A stretch of 64,000 nucleotides of DNA. It comes from Streptomyces sp. NBC_01296 (lineage in GTDB: Bacteria > Actinomycetota > Actinomycetes > Streptomycetales > Streptomycetaceae). The stretch covers positions 4,464,001 through 4,528,000 of the forward strand of contig NZ_CP130720.1 in assembly GCF_035984415.1 (NCBI RefSeq). The letters run 5' to 3'. How positions within the stretch are numbered: the stretch's first letter is position 1; every line of letters starts with the position of its first letter. Below are positions 1 through 8,568 of this stretch, in pieces. A program made the position numbers and the translations under genes. Below the pieces are notes generated by a model. It had not been told where the DNA came from and ran no database searches. It saw only the letters and a list, made by a program, of their open reading frames with translations.

Positions 1-1
1 G

Positions 2-382
2 ATGCACGAGGACGGGCACGTCGAGGTCACCCTCACCCCGACCTACACCGGCTGCCCCGCCATCGAGGCCATGTCCGCCGACATCGAGCGGGTCCTGACC
101 GGCCACGGCATCCCGGACGTGCGGGTGCGCACCGTCCTGGCCCCGGCCTGGTCGACCGACGACATCAGCGCGGAGGGCCGGCGCAAGCTCGCCGAGTTCG
201 GCATCGCCCCGCCGCGGCCGCACGCGGCCGGCGGACCGGTCCCGCTCACCCTCTCCGTCCGCTGCCCGAACTGCGGATCGACCGACACCGAGCTGCTCAG
301 CCGGTTCTCCTCCACCGCATGCAAGGCGCTGCGCCGCTGCACCGCCTGCCGTGAACCGTTCGACCACTTCAAGGAGCTGTAG
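2..382 (+). CDS. paaD: 1,2-phenylacetyl-CoA epoxidase subunit PaaD (5' end outside window)
   Basis: PaaD is an accessory subunit, thought to help metal-centre assembly, of the multicomponent oxygenase that epoxidises the ring of phenylacetyl-CoA. The visible part has the MIP18/DUF59-type fold sequence (TYTGCPAIEAM) followed by a C-terminal cysteine cluster (CPNCGS near residue 89, CTACRE near 112) that looks like a zinc ribbon. The frame is open to the window edge, so the true start and the paaABC genes should lie just upstream. The stop abuts the ATG of paaE with no spacer, which suggests translational coupling. Confidence 0.9.
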   Translation: MHEDGHVEVTLTPTYTGCPAIEAMSADIERVLTGHGIPDVRVRTVLAPAWSTDDISAEGRRKLAEFGIAPPRPHAAGGPVPLTLSVRCPNCGSTDTELLSRFSSTACKALRRCTACREPFDHFKEL

Positions 383-1510
383 ATGGCCGCGTCCACGCCG
401 TCGCCCACGTCGGGCTCCGGGCGCCCCGCGCGCCACGGCGCCTTCCACCCGCTGACGGTGGCGGCGGTCGACCGGCTCACCGACGACTCCGTGGCGCTGA
501 CCCTGCGCGTCCCCGAGGAGCTGCGCGGCGAGTACCTGCACGCCCCCGGCCAGCACCTCACGCTGCGCCGCAGCACCCCCGAGGGCGTGGAGATCCGCCG
601 TACGTACTCGATCTGCTCCCCCGCCCCGGACCCCGCGGGCCCCGGCCCGGCGGCGCTGCGGGTGGGCGTGCGGCTGGTGGAGGGCGGCGAGTTCTCCACG
701 TTCGCGCACAAGGAGATCGCCGCCGGGGACGTGCTGGACGTGATGGTCCCGGCCGGGCGCTTCGTCCTGGAGCCGGACGCCGCGCCGGCCACCGGGCACT
801 ACGCGGCGATCGTCGGCGGCAGCGGGATCACCCCGGTGCTGTCGATCGCCGCCTCGCTGCTGGCGGCACGGCCCGACGCCCGGTTCTGCCTGGTCCGCAG
901 CGACCGTACGGCGGCGTCGACGATGTTCCTGGACGAGGTCGCCGACCTCAAGGACCGCTTCCCGGACCGGTTCCAGCTGGTGACGGTCCTGTCCCGGGAG
1001 GAGCAGGAGGCCGGGCTGCCGTCCGGCCGCCTCGACGAGGAGCGGCTGAAGGCCCTGCTGCCCGCGCTGCTGCCCGTCGCGGACGTCACGGGCTGGTTCC
1101 TGTGCGGCCCGTACGGGCTGGTCGTGGGCGCGGAGCGGGCGCTGGGCACGCTCGGCGTCGTCCGGACCCGGATCCACGAGGAGATCTTCCACGTCGAGGA
1201 CACGGCACCGCCCGCCCCGGCCGCGGCCCCTTCCCACGTACGGGTCACGGCCCGGCTCGACGGCCGCTCCGGGACCTGGCCGGTCCGCGACGGGGAGTCC
1301 CTGCTGGACGCCGTGCTGCGCAACCGCGCGGACGCCCCGTACGCCTGCAAGGGCGGGGTCTGCGGCACGTGCCGGGCGTTCCTGGTCACGGGAGAGGTCC
1401 GGATGGACCGGAACTTCGCGCTGGAGGCGGAGGAGACGGAGGCCGGTTTCGTGCTGGCCTGCCAGTCGCACGCGGTGACGGAGGAAGTGGAGATCGACTT
1501 CGACCGCTGA
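383..1510 (+). CDS. paaE: 1,2-phenylacetyl-CoA epoxidase reductase subunit PaaE
   Basis: This is the electron-transfer subunit that passes electrons from NADPH via FAD and a 2Fe-2S centre to the PaaA oxygenase. The order of modules is an FAD-binding barrel (RRTYSICS, about residue 73), an NAD(P)-binding domain (GGSGITPVLS, about 148) and a C-terminal plant-type ferredoxin domain. The cluster ligands are visible as CKGGVCGTC followed by a further Cys in LACQSHA. Length (375 aa) is typical. It is the last gene of the paa operon; about 110 bases separate it from the next gene. Confidence 0.95.
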   Translation: MAASTPSPTSGSGRPARHGAFHPLTVAAVDRLTDDSVALTLRVPEELRGEYLHAPGQHLTLRRSTPEGVEIRRTYSICSPAPDPAGPGPAALRVGVRLVEGGEFSTFAHKEIAAGDVLDVMVPAGRFVLEPDAAPATGHYAAIVGGSGITPVLSIAASLLAARPDARFCLVRSDRTAASTMFLDEVADLKDRFPDRFQLVTVLSREEQEAGLPSGRLDEERLKALLPALLPVADVTGWFLCGPYGLVVGAERALGTLGVVRTRIHEEIFHVEDTAPPAPAAAPSHVRVTARLDGRSGTWPVRDGESLLDAVLRNRADAPYACKGGVCGTCRAFLVTGEVRMDRNFALEAEETEAGFVLACQSHAVTEEVEIDFDR

Positions 1511-1621
1511 GGCGCCGCCCCTTTCCTTCGCTGTGCATTTTCCACCGCGTGCTCTATCTTGACGCACCGTCAGGTCCGGACCGGGCCTGACGGGGATCCG
1601 GTGCGCGCGGGAGGACAGGCA

Positions 1622-2764
1622 GTGGACTTCACCTTCACCGAGGAGCAGCAGGCCGCCGTCGAGGCGGCGAAGGCCGTCTTCGCGGACGTCGCCCCGGACG
1701 GCGTGCCCAGCCCCGCGCTGACCCCGGGGGCCGTCGCCGAGGACTTCGACCGGCCGCTGTGGGCCAAGCTCGCCGCGTCCGACCTGCTGAGCCTGGTCCT
1801 CGCCGAGGAGCACGGCGGGGCGGGCCTCGACGCGATCGCCCTGTGCCTGGTGCTGCGCGAGGCGGCGAAGGTGCTGGCCCGGGTTCCGCTGCTGGAGCAC
1901 TGCGCCACCGCCATGGCCGTCCAGGCCCACGGCAGCCCCGAACTGGCCGCCGCCCTGCTGCCCGAATCCGGGCGGGGCACGCTCGTCCTCACCGCCGCCG
2001 CCCACGGGCGCAGCGGCCACGATCCCGCGGAACTCTCCGTCACCGCCCGCCGCGAGGGCACGCAGTGGACCCTCGACGGGGTCCAGACGGCCGTCCCGTG
2101 GGCGCACGGCGCCGACTGGATCGCCGTACCGGCCCACACCGGCGAGGGCGAGGCCGTGCTCGCGCTCGTCCCGCGCGCCGCCGAGGGCCTCACCCTGGCC
2201 GAGCAGGTCTCCACCAGCGGGGAACGGCTCGCCGAACTCGCCCTGGACGGCGTACGGGTGCCCGCGAGCCACCTCATCGACACCCCGGGGGCCTGGGAGC
2301 GGCTCCGCCAGCTGCTCGCCACCGGAACCTGCGCCCTGGCACTCGGACTCGGCGAGAACGTCCTCGCCATGACCAGCCAATACACCGGCAAGCGCGAGCA
2401 GTTCGGCTTCCCGGTGGCCACCTTCCAGGCCGTCGCCGTCCAGGCCGCCGACCGCTACATCGACCTGCGCGCCATGGAGGTCACCCTCTGGCAGGCCGCA
2501 TGGCGGCTCGACGCGGCGACCGGCGGAGCCGGCGGCCCGCTGCCGAGCGCCGGGGACGTCGCCGTTGCCAAGATCTGGGCCTCGGAGGGGGTACGCCGGG
2601 TCGTGCAGACGGCACAGCACCTGCACGGCGGCTTCGGCGCCGACACCGACTACCCGCTGCACCGCTACCACGCGTGGGCCAAGCAGCTGGAGCTCCAGCT
2701 GGGCCCGGCCGCCGCGCACGAGGAGGCGCTGGGCGACCTGCTGGCCGCCCACGCCCTCGCCTGA
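1622..2764 (+). CDS. acyl-CoA dehydrogenase family protein
   Basis: This is a flavin-dependent acyl-CoA dehydrogenase of about 380 residues. The N-terminal helical domain begins DFTFTEEQQAAVEAAK and the C-terminal domain has the GGFGADTDYPLHRYHAWAK motif typical of the family. I chose the GTG at 1622 because a GGGAGG ribosome-binding site sits 7 bases upstream (1609-1614); an upstream in-frame ATG at 1559 lacks one. Its place after paaDE suggests a role in aromatic or fatty-acid breakdown, but the substrate cannot be read from sequence. Confidence 0.85.
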   Translation: MDFTFTEEQQAAVEAAKAVFADVAPDGVPSPALTPGAVAEDFDRPLWAKLAASDLLSLVLAEEHGGAGLDAIALCLVLREAAKVLARVPLLEHCATAMAVQAHGSPELAAALLPESGRGTLVLTAAAHGRSGHDPAELSVTARREGTQWTLDGVQTAVPWAHGADWIAVPAHTGEGEAVLALVPRAAEGLTLAEQVSTSGERLAELALDGVRVPASHLIDTPGAWERLRQLLATGTCALALGLGENVLAMTSQYTGKREQFGFPVATFQAVAVQAADRYIDLRAMEVTLWQAAWRLDAATGGAGGPLPSAGDVAVAKIWASEGVRRVVQTAQHLHGGFGADTDYPLHRYHAWAKQLELQLGPAAAHEEALGDLLAAHALA

Positions 2765-2782
2765 CGGCCGGCGCCCGGCGCT

Positions 2783-3127
2783 CTAGAGCACGAAGGCCGG
2801 GTTCCCGGTGTCGGTCACCATCGGGCGCCCGGCGCCGTCCCAGGCCTGCATGCCGCCGTCGATGTTCACGGCGTCGATGCCCTGGCGCACGAGGTACTGG
2901 GTGACCTGCGCCGAGCGCCCGCCGACCCGGCACATCACGTGCACGCGGCGGCCGTCCTCGACGACCTCCGTCACCTCACCGAAGCGGGCCACGAAGTCGC
3001 TCATCGGGATGTGCAGGGCGCCTTCCACGTGTCCGGCAGCCCATTCGTCGTCCTCACGGACGTCGAGGACAAAGCCTTCGGAGGGCACCGCGGCGGCGTC
3101 CACCGAGGGAAGCGGTCCGAAGTTCAT
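2783..3127 (-). CDS. rhodanese-like domain protein
   Basis: This is a single-domain rhodanese of 114 residues, a family that transfers or carries sulfane sulfur on an active-site cysteine. The loop CRVGGRS around residue 70 contains that cysteine followed by the expected Arg. There is no signal peptide, so it is probably cytoplasmic. It is 36 bases downstream of the J-domain gene on the same strand and probably co-transcribed. Its 3' end faces the acyl-CoA dehydrogenase gene with only 18 bases between the stops. Confidence 0.88.
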   Translation of the reverse strand: MNFGPLPSVDAAAVPSEGFVLDVREDDEWAAGHVEGALHIPMSDFVARFGEVTEVVEDGRRVHVMCRVGGRSAQVTQYLVRQGIDAVNIDGGMQAWDGAGRPMVTDTGNPAFVL

Positions 3128-3163
3128 ACGTCGCCTTCTCTCATCGCAGGTCTGACTCCCAAC

Positions 3164-3970
3164 CTATCCAAACTCCGCGAGCTCGGCCTCGCGCTCGGAG
3201 ACCTGGGCCAGCAGCTGCTCCGCGATCTCCTCCAGCAGCCGGTCCGGATCCTCCGGCGCCATCCGCAGCATCGACCCGATCGCGCTGTCCTCCAGCTCCC
3301 GCGCCAGCACCGACAGCAGCTCCTTGCGCCGTGCCAGCCACTCCAGCCGGGCGTACAGCTCCTCGCTCTCGTTCAGCTGCCGCACGGCCTCCGGCACGGG
3401 ACCCGCCGCCCACTCCTCGGCCAGCTCGCGCAGCATCTGCTCCTCGCCCCGCGCGTACGCCGCGTTGACCCGCACGATGAACGCATCGCGCCGCTCCCGC
3501 TCGGCCTCGTCCCGGGCGAGATCCGGGTGCGCCTGACGGACGAGCTCGCGGTAGAGCCGGCGTACCTCCTCCGTCGGCCGCACCCGCTCCGGGGGCCGCA
3601 CCGGGTGGTCGGTGAGCATCGCGGACGCGTCGTCGGAGATGCCGTCCGAGCCCATCCAGTCGTGGAACAGCTCGTCCACGCCCGGCATCGGCATCACCAG
3701 CGAGCGGGCGTCCCGGGCCCGTCGCAGATCCTCGGCATCGCCGCTGCGCTCCGCCTTCGCCTCGGCGATCAGCGCATCCAGCTCGTCGAGCCTCGAGTAC
3801 ATCGGGCCGAGCTTCTGGTGGTGCAGGCGGGAGAAGTTCTCCACCTCCACCCGGAAGGTCTCCACGGCGATCTCGAACTCGATCAGCGCCTGCTCGGCGG
3901 CCCGCACGGCCCGTTCAAGGCGCGCCTCGGGACGCTCGTCGCCGGTCTCTTCAGTCTGCTGCTCGCTCAC
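3164..3970 (-). CDS. J domain-containing protein
   Basis: The 268-aa protein has an N-terminal helical, probably coiled-coil region (Glu/Arg/Ala rich, residues 10-85) and a central DnaJ-like J domain with the HPD signature at residues 148-150 (RELVRQAHPDLARDE). J domains stimulate the ATPase of DnaK-type chaperones. No Gly/Phe or zinc-finger domain follows, so this is a specialised J protein and not DnaJ. Its client is unknown. It starts just beside the parS-like site at 4002-4021. Confidence 0.8.
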   Translation of the reverse strand: MSEQQTEETGDERPEARLERAVRAAEQALIEFEIAVETFRVEVENFSRLHHQKLGPMYSRLDELDALIAEAKAERSGDAEDLRRARDARSLVMPMPGVDELFHDWMGSDGISDDASAMLTDHPVRPPERVRPTEEVRRLYRELVRQAHPDLARDEAERERRDAFIVRVNAAYARGEEQMLRELAEEWAAGPVPEAVRQLNESEELYARLEWLARRKELLSVLARELEDSAIGSMLRMAPEDPDRLLEEIAEQLLAQVSEREAELAEFG

Positions 3971-4001
3971 CCGGCCACCCTAAGGCCGGTCGGCCCGGGC
4001 C

Positions 4002-4021
4002 GATGTTTCACGTGGAACATC
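4002..4021. promoter_or_regulatory. parS-like site with one mismatch
   Basis: The sequence GATGTTTCACGTGGAACATC matches the Streptomyces ParB site TGTTTCACGTGAAACA except for G in place of A at the eleventh core base (4014-4015 region), which breaks the perfect palindrome once. It lies between the start of the J-domain gene and the end of the DUF2252 gene, about 41 kb from parAB. It could be a weak ParB site at the left edge of the parS cluster. Confidence 0.6.
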
Positions 4022-4023
4022 GA

Positions 4024-4095
4024 CCCGGGACCGTGACCCCGTGTCCCCGGGCCCCGGGACCCGGGACCGCGACCCCGGGCCCGGGACCGTGACCC
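4024..4095. repeat. GC-rich direct repeat block
   Basis: The 16-mer CCCGGGACCGTGACCC occurs at 4024-4039 and again at 4080-4095. Between the copies are CCCGGG-rich variants, so the block is nearly all C and G and can fold into several alternative stems. It lies directly downstream of the DUF2252 stop on the minus strand and could act as its terminator. Confidence 0.6.
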
Positions 4096-4097
4096 GC

Positions 4098-5582
4098 TCA
4101 GACCCCGGCCTCCGCCGCGATCCGCCCGGACCGCACCGCCGCCAGCAGGTGCGCGTGGTCGGCCTCGCTCCGGTCGGCGTACGCCACCGCGAAGGTGGCC
4201 ATCGCCTCGTCCAGCTCGTCGTTCTTGCCGCAGTACCCGGCCAGCAGCCGCGGATCGGCGCTGTGCGCGTGCGCGCGGGCCAGCAGGGCGCCGGTCATGC
4301 GCCCGTAGTCGTCGATCTGGTCGGCCGCCAGCGCCGCCGGGTCCACGCTGCCCTTGCGGTTGCGGAACTGCCGGACCTGGTACGGCCGCCCCTCCACCGT
4401 GGTCCAGCCCAGCAGGATGTCGGAGACCACCTGCATCCGCTTCTGCCCGGCCACCACCCGGCGGCCCTCGTGCTCCTCGACGGCAGATGCGAAGCCCAGC
4501 GCGGGCAGGTGCGGCAGCAGCACCGACGGCCGCGCCTCCTTGACCTGGAGCACCAGCGGCTCGCCCCGGTGGTCCAGCAGCAGCACCACGTACGAGCGGG
4601 TGCCGACGCTCCCGGTGCCGACCACCCGGAAGGCCACGTCGTGGATGGCGTAGCGGGCCAGCAGCGGCAGCCGGTCCCCCTGGAGGGTTTTCAGGTACGG
4701 GCCCAGCGAGTCCGCCACGGCCGCCGCCTCGGCGTCGCCGACCCGGCGCAGCACCGGCAGGGCGTCGACGAAGCGCCGCCCGCCGTCGGAGCCGGCCTCG
4801 GTGGACTTGGCGGCGAACCGCGCCGAGGTGTTGTTGCGGGCCTTCTCCGAGACCCGCTCCAGCGTGCCCAGCAGGTCGCGGGCATCGGTGTGGGAGACGA
4901 GCTCCTCGTCCGCGATGGCGTTCCAGGCGTCCAGCGCCGGCAGCTTGGCCAGCAGCCGCATGGTGCGGCGGTACGCGCCCACCGTGTCGTGCGCCGCGGC
5001 CCGGCAGGTGTCCTCGTCCGCGCCGGCCACCCGCCCGGCCAGGACCAGCGAGGTCGCCAGCCGCTTCAGGTCCCACTCCCACGGGCCGAACACGGTCTCG
5101 TCGAAGTCGTTCAGGTCGATGACGAGCCGGCCGCGGGCATCCCCGTACAGGCCGAAATTCGCCGCATGGGCATCGCCGCAGATCTGCGCGCCGACCCCGG
5201 TGACCGGGCCGCCGGACAGGTCGTGCGCCATCAGCCCGGCCGATCCGCGCAGGAACGCGAACGGGTTCGCGGCCATCCGGCCCACCCGGATCGGCGCCAG
5301 CTCGGCGACCCGCCCGACGTTGGACTCCTCGACCGCCTGCACCGCGTCCGGCCGCCCGGCCGGCGCCTCGAAGTGCGCGTGCGCCGAGCGCGGCACCCGC
5401 ATGCGCAGCGCCTTGCCCGCCTCCTTGGGCGAGCCCGCCACGGCCCGCGGGGCGAACCCGTCGACCGCGGGTATCCGCCCGCCGCCCGTCGTCCCGTCCG
5501 GCTCCGCAACCCGCTGCTCCGGTACCGCCACCATCCGTGCCGCCCCCGCCCGTACCCGTCGTACTGTCCCGGCCAACATCAT
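4098..5582 (-). CDS. DUF2252 domain-containing protein
   Basis: This protein of about 494 aa belongs to the DUF2252 family, whose members resemble aminoglycoside-phosphotransferase-type kinase folds but have no assigned substrate. The phosphotransferase-like motifs GDAHAANFG and NDFDE are present around residues 137-158. The start is uncertain: ATG codons at 5582 and 5579 and an internal ATG at 5534 are all possible, and none has a convincing ribosome-binding site. It is a single-gene unit, downstream of the luxR-type regulator on the same strand. Confidence 0.8.
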   Translation of the reverse strand: MMLAGTVRRVRAGAARMVAVPEQRVAEPDGTTGGGRIPAVDGFAPRAVAGSPKEAGKALRMRVPRSAHAHFEAPAGRPDAVQAVEESNVGRVAELAPIRVGRMAANPFAFLRGSAGLMAHDLSGGPVTGVGAQICGDAHAANFGLYGDARGRLVIDLNDFDETVFGPWEWDLKRLATSLVLAGRVAGADEDTCRAAAHDTVGAYRRTMRLLAKLPALDAWNAIADEELVSHTDARDLLGTLERVSEKARNNTSARFAAKSTEAGSDGGRRFVDALPVLRRVGDAEAAAVADSLGPYLKTLQGDRLPLLARYAIHDVAFRVVGTGSVGTRSYVVLLLDHRGEPLVLQVKEARPSVLLPHLPALGFASAVEEHEGRRVVAGQKRMQVVSDILLGWTTVEGRPYQVRQFRNRKGSVDPAALAADQIDDYGRMTGALLARAHAHSADPRLLAGYCGKNDELDEAMATFAVAYADRSEADHAHLLAAVRSGRIAAEAGV

Positions 5583-5601
5583 CAATTCGGCCCGACCGTA
5601 T

Positions 5602-6261
5602 CTAGAGCCCGGCGTCCCTGGCCAGCAGGGCGGCCTGAACCCGGTTCTCGCAGCCCAGCTTCGCCAGGATCCGGCTCACGTACGTCTTCACCGTCGCCTC
5701 GCTCATGTGCAGCCGCCGGCCCGCGTCCGCGTTGGACAGCCCCTCGCCCAGCAGCGCCAGCACCCCGCGCTCGCGCTCGCTCAGCTCCGCCACCCGGCGC
5801 CGGGCCTCCTCGCCGCGCCCCGCGGCCTGCCCCGAGGCCAGCTGGTCGACCACGTGCCGGGTCGCCCCCGGCGAGAGGTACGCGTCCCCGGCCGCGGCCG
5901 CCCGCACCGCGCCGATCAGCTCGCCCGGCGCCGAATCCTTCAGCAGGAACCCCGCGCCGCCCGAGCCGAGCGCCCGCAGCACGTTCTCCTTCTCCCCGAA
6001 GGTGGTCAGGATCAGCGCCCGGACCTCCGGTGCCGCCCGCCCCAGCTCACCGAGCGCGGTCAGGCCGTCCATCACCGGCATCTGGATGTCCAGCAGCATC
6101 ACGTCCGGCGCGTGCGCGCGGGCCAGGTCCACGGCCTCACGGCCGTTCGCCGCCTCCGCGACGACCTCGATGTCCGGAGCCGAGGTCAGGATCATCCTGA
6201 TCCCGGCCCGGATCAGCGGCTCGTCGTCAGCGATCACCACTCGGATCACCTTGGCTGTCAC
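5602..6261 (-). CDS. LuxR-family two-component response regulator
   Basis: This is a 219-aa NarL/LuxR-type regulator. The receiver domain has acidic residues ADDE (11-14), the phosphoacceptor Asp58 (MLLDIQ), a Thr in ILTTFGE and Lys108 (FLLKDS). The C-terminal HTH begins near ELSERERGVLALLGEGLSN and ends with the KTYVSRILAKL recognition helix. I place the start at the GTG at 6261, eight bases after the stop of the kinase gene, so the pair is co-transcribed and probably translationally coupled. Target genes are unknown. Confidence 0.92.
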   Translation of the reverse strand: MTAKVIRVVIADDEPLIRAGIRMILTSAPDIEVVAEAANGREAVDLARAHAPDVMLLDIQMPVMDGLTALGELGRAAPEVRALILTTFGEKENVLRALGSGGAGFLLKDSAPGELIGAVRAAAAGDAYLSPGATRHVVDQLASGQAAGRGEEARRRVAELSERERGVLALLGEGLSNADAGRRLHMSEATVKTYVSRILAKLGCENRVQAALLARDAGL

Positions 6262-6269
6262 CCGCGCTC

Positions 6270-7949
6270 CTACTGCTCGACCTCGTACGCCTGCTTGTCG
6301 ACGAGCTTGCCGTCCTTGAAGCAGAACCGGAAAACGGTATCGGTGGAGAGCCCCGAGTCGTCCGACGACAGCAGTGCCAGACACTGGGCGCCCTCCGGCC
6401 GCTCCGGTCCCTTCCGGTCCAAGCCGTCGGTGAGGAAGCTCTCGCCGTCGGGGAGCCGGCTGCGGACCGCCTCCTCCGGCTCGCCCACCTGCACCCTGTC
6501 GTAGTCGTCCTGGCTGATCATCGCGCTGCCCGCCGTGCCCATCAGCAGCACCACCCCGGCCCCGAGCACGATCACCAGCAGCACCACCGCCGCGAAGGCG
6601 ATCCCGCAGCCCATCGCGAGGCCCCCGGTCCGGCTGCGGCTCCGTACGGCCAGCTCCCGGTCCACCGCCGCCCAGTCCATCGGCGGCGCACCCGCGAGCC
6701 CCAGAGCCTGCGCCTGCTGCCCGAAGTCGTCGGCGATGTCCTCCACGCCCGCCGGCTCCGTCCCGTACGGCAGCACCCCGGCCACCCGGAACCCGCCACC
6801 CTCGGTCGTGCCCGCGTGCACCATCCCGCCGACCAGCCGGGCCCGTTCGCGCAGCCCCGTCAGCCCCTGTCCGCCCGACACCACCTCGCCCGTGCCCGGC
6901 CCGGCCGCGGGCCCGTTGGCGATCTCCACCACCAGCGAGTCGTCCTCGTACCGCAGTTCCACCGAGATCGGCGCCCCCGGAGCGTGCTTGTACGCGTTGG
7001 TCAGCGCCTCCTGCACGATCCTGTACGCCGCGTGGTCGCAGGCCGCGACCAGCGGCCTCGGCCGCCCCGCCGAGGTCATCCGTACGTCGGTCCCCGCGCT
7101 CCGCGCCGCCTCGACGATCCCGGTGATCCCGGCCACCCCGCGCGCCGCGGGCTGGGCCTCCTCGACCGGCACCGGCGCCTCGACGCCGTCCCGCATGATC
7201 CCGACGACCTCGCGCAGCTCGTGCATCGCCGCGACCGAGGCCTGCCGCAGCACCCCCACGGCCTCGCGCTGGCGGTCGGTGAGCTTCGGGTCCACCTCCA
7301 GGGCGCCGGTGTGCACGGAGATCAGCGCCAGCTGGTGGCCCAGGCTGTCGTGCATGTCCTGGGCGATCCGCTGGCGCTCGCGCAGCCGGGCCTGCCCGGC
7401 GACCATCGCGCGCTCCCTCATCAGCTGCCCGTTGCGCTCCTGGAGCGCCTGCAGCAGGGTCCGGCGCTGCGACCAGTAGCGGCTGGCCAGACCCGGCATC
7501 ACCGTCATCGCGAGGAACATCAGCGTGGAGAAGACGATCACCAGTACGGGCCGCTTGTCGGACCACGCCTGCAGCACACCGAAGCCGACCGAGGCGAGGA
7601 AGGCCAGCGTGAACGCGGTCAGCGCCCGGCCCACCCCGACGATCCTGCGCCCCGCCGACCAGCCCAGCAGGATCATGACCAGGAACGAGCCGGGCAGGAA
7701 CGGGGACACCGCCGCCGCCACGACCAGGGTCGCCGCCGGCAGGCGGCGCCGCAGCAGCGTGAGCAGCACCACAGCCGCGGCGCTGCCGATCATCCGCTGC
7801 ACGCTGCCGTTGTCGAGCTCCTCGACCCCCAGGCCGAGCAGCGCGATCAGCCCGGCGATCACCAGGTCCCCCGCCAGCATCCGCCGGGTCCACGGCTCGG
7901 GGCCCGTCAGCCAGTCCCAGCCCGCCCGCATCCTCGCCGTCGCATCCAC
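6270..7949 (-). CDS. sensor histidine kinase with extra C-terminal membrane anchor and external domain
   Basis: This NarX/DesK-class kinase of about 559 aa has four or five N-terminal membrane segments (residues 26-150), a HisKA_3 dimerisation helix with the phosphorylated His200 (QDMHDSLGHQL), and a HATPase domain (EALTNAYKHA, then GGQGLTGLRERA). After the ATPase come a linker, another hydrophobic segment (about 447-470) and an 85-residue tail. The tail should be extracytoplasmic and has two cysteines (523, 543) and a YDRVQVGEPEEAVRSRL stretch resembling the SmpA/BamE fold. GTG at 7949 has AGGG eight bases upstream; ATG at 7931 is an alternative. The signal is unknown. Confidence 0.88.
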   Translation of the reverse strand: MDATARMRAGWDWLTGPEPWTRRMLAGDLVIAGLIALLGLGVEELDNGSVQRMIGSAAAVVLLTLLRRRLPAATLVVAAAVSPFLPGSFLVMILLGWSAGRRIVGVGRALTAFTLAFLASVGFGVLQAWSDKRPVLVIVFSTLMFLAMTVMPGLASRYWSQRRTLLQALQERNGQLMRERAMVAGQARLRERQRIAQDMHDSLGHQLALISVHTGALEVDPKLTDRQREAVGVLRQASVAAMHELREVVGIMRDGVEAPVPVEEAQPAARGVAGITGIVEAARSAGTDVRMTSAGRPRPLVAACDHAAYRIVQEALTNAYKHAPGAPISVELRYEDDSLVVEIANGPAAGPGTGEVVSGGQGLTGLRERARLVGGMVHAGTTEGGGFRVAGVLPYGTEPAGVEDIADDFGQQAQALGLAGAPPMDWAAVDRELAVRSRSRTGGLAMGCGIAFAAVVLLVIVLGAGVVLLMGTAGSAMISQDDYDRVQVGEPEEAVRSRLPDGESFLTDGLDRKGPERPEGAQCLALLSSDDSGLSTDTVFRFCFKDGKLVDKQAYEVEQ

Positions 7950-8193
7950 GCGACCGACCCTAGACACCCGCGCCCCCGCCCGGCCGCCCTCTTTCGTCGC
8001 GCCCTGCGTGACGAAAGTCGTACGGCCGACACCGCGGCCGCAGCGGCCACGGCCCCCAACTCCCGGCGCACGAAACGGGATCGGCCCGCCGGCGGTCCGC
8101 AAGGACGACCCGCTCGAGATCAACACCCCACCAGGGCACGGGAAAAGCGAAACGGCCGCCATCGCTTTCGCGATGACGACCGTTTCGTCGATG

Positions 8194-8276
8194 TGGGCGA
8201 GGGGGGATTTGAACCCCCACGTCCCGAAGGACACTGGCACCTGAAGCCAGCGCGTCTGCCGTTCCGCCACTCGCCC
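8194..8276 (-). tRNA. tRNA-Leu (CAG)
   Basis: The acceptor stem GGGCGAG/CTCGCCC, a class II long variable arm and the T arm GGGGGTTCAAATCCCCC are all visible on the minus strand. The anticodon stem CTGGC/GCCAG encloses TTCAGGT, giving anticodon CAG. The discriminator is A and CCA is not encoded. Confidence 0.95.
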
Positions 8277-8568
8277 GAGCAGCTCCCCAGTGGATCTTCC
8301 CTTTCGGTCCGTTCCCCTGGCGACGTCGAAACATTAGCACGTCGGACGGGGTGGATTCACATCGCTTTCCCCGCCCCCGTCGACCCCGCTCCGAATGCCC
8401 CTCCCGCACCGCACGTCCGGTGCGGGACACTGTCCCCTGAGCACCCCTACGATCCCTTGTGAGGACCAACACTCCTGCGCATGGGACCCGGGGGGAACCA
8501 GCCGAATCCGCCACGCGTGGATACGATCAGTAAGCAGTACAGGGCGACAACGACGGAGGAGGTGCCCC

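Noticed and set aside
3141..3413. Gly/Ala/Arg-rich 90-codon frame overlapping the J-domain gene
   Set aside because: Low-complexity antisense-like composition with no binding site; it is a shadow frame.
7950..8270. N-terminal extension of the histidine kinase to 8270
   Set aside because: The extension reads through tRNA-Leu, so translation from there is implausible.
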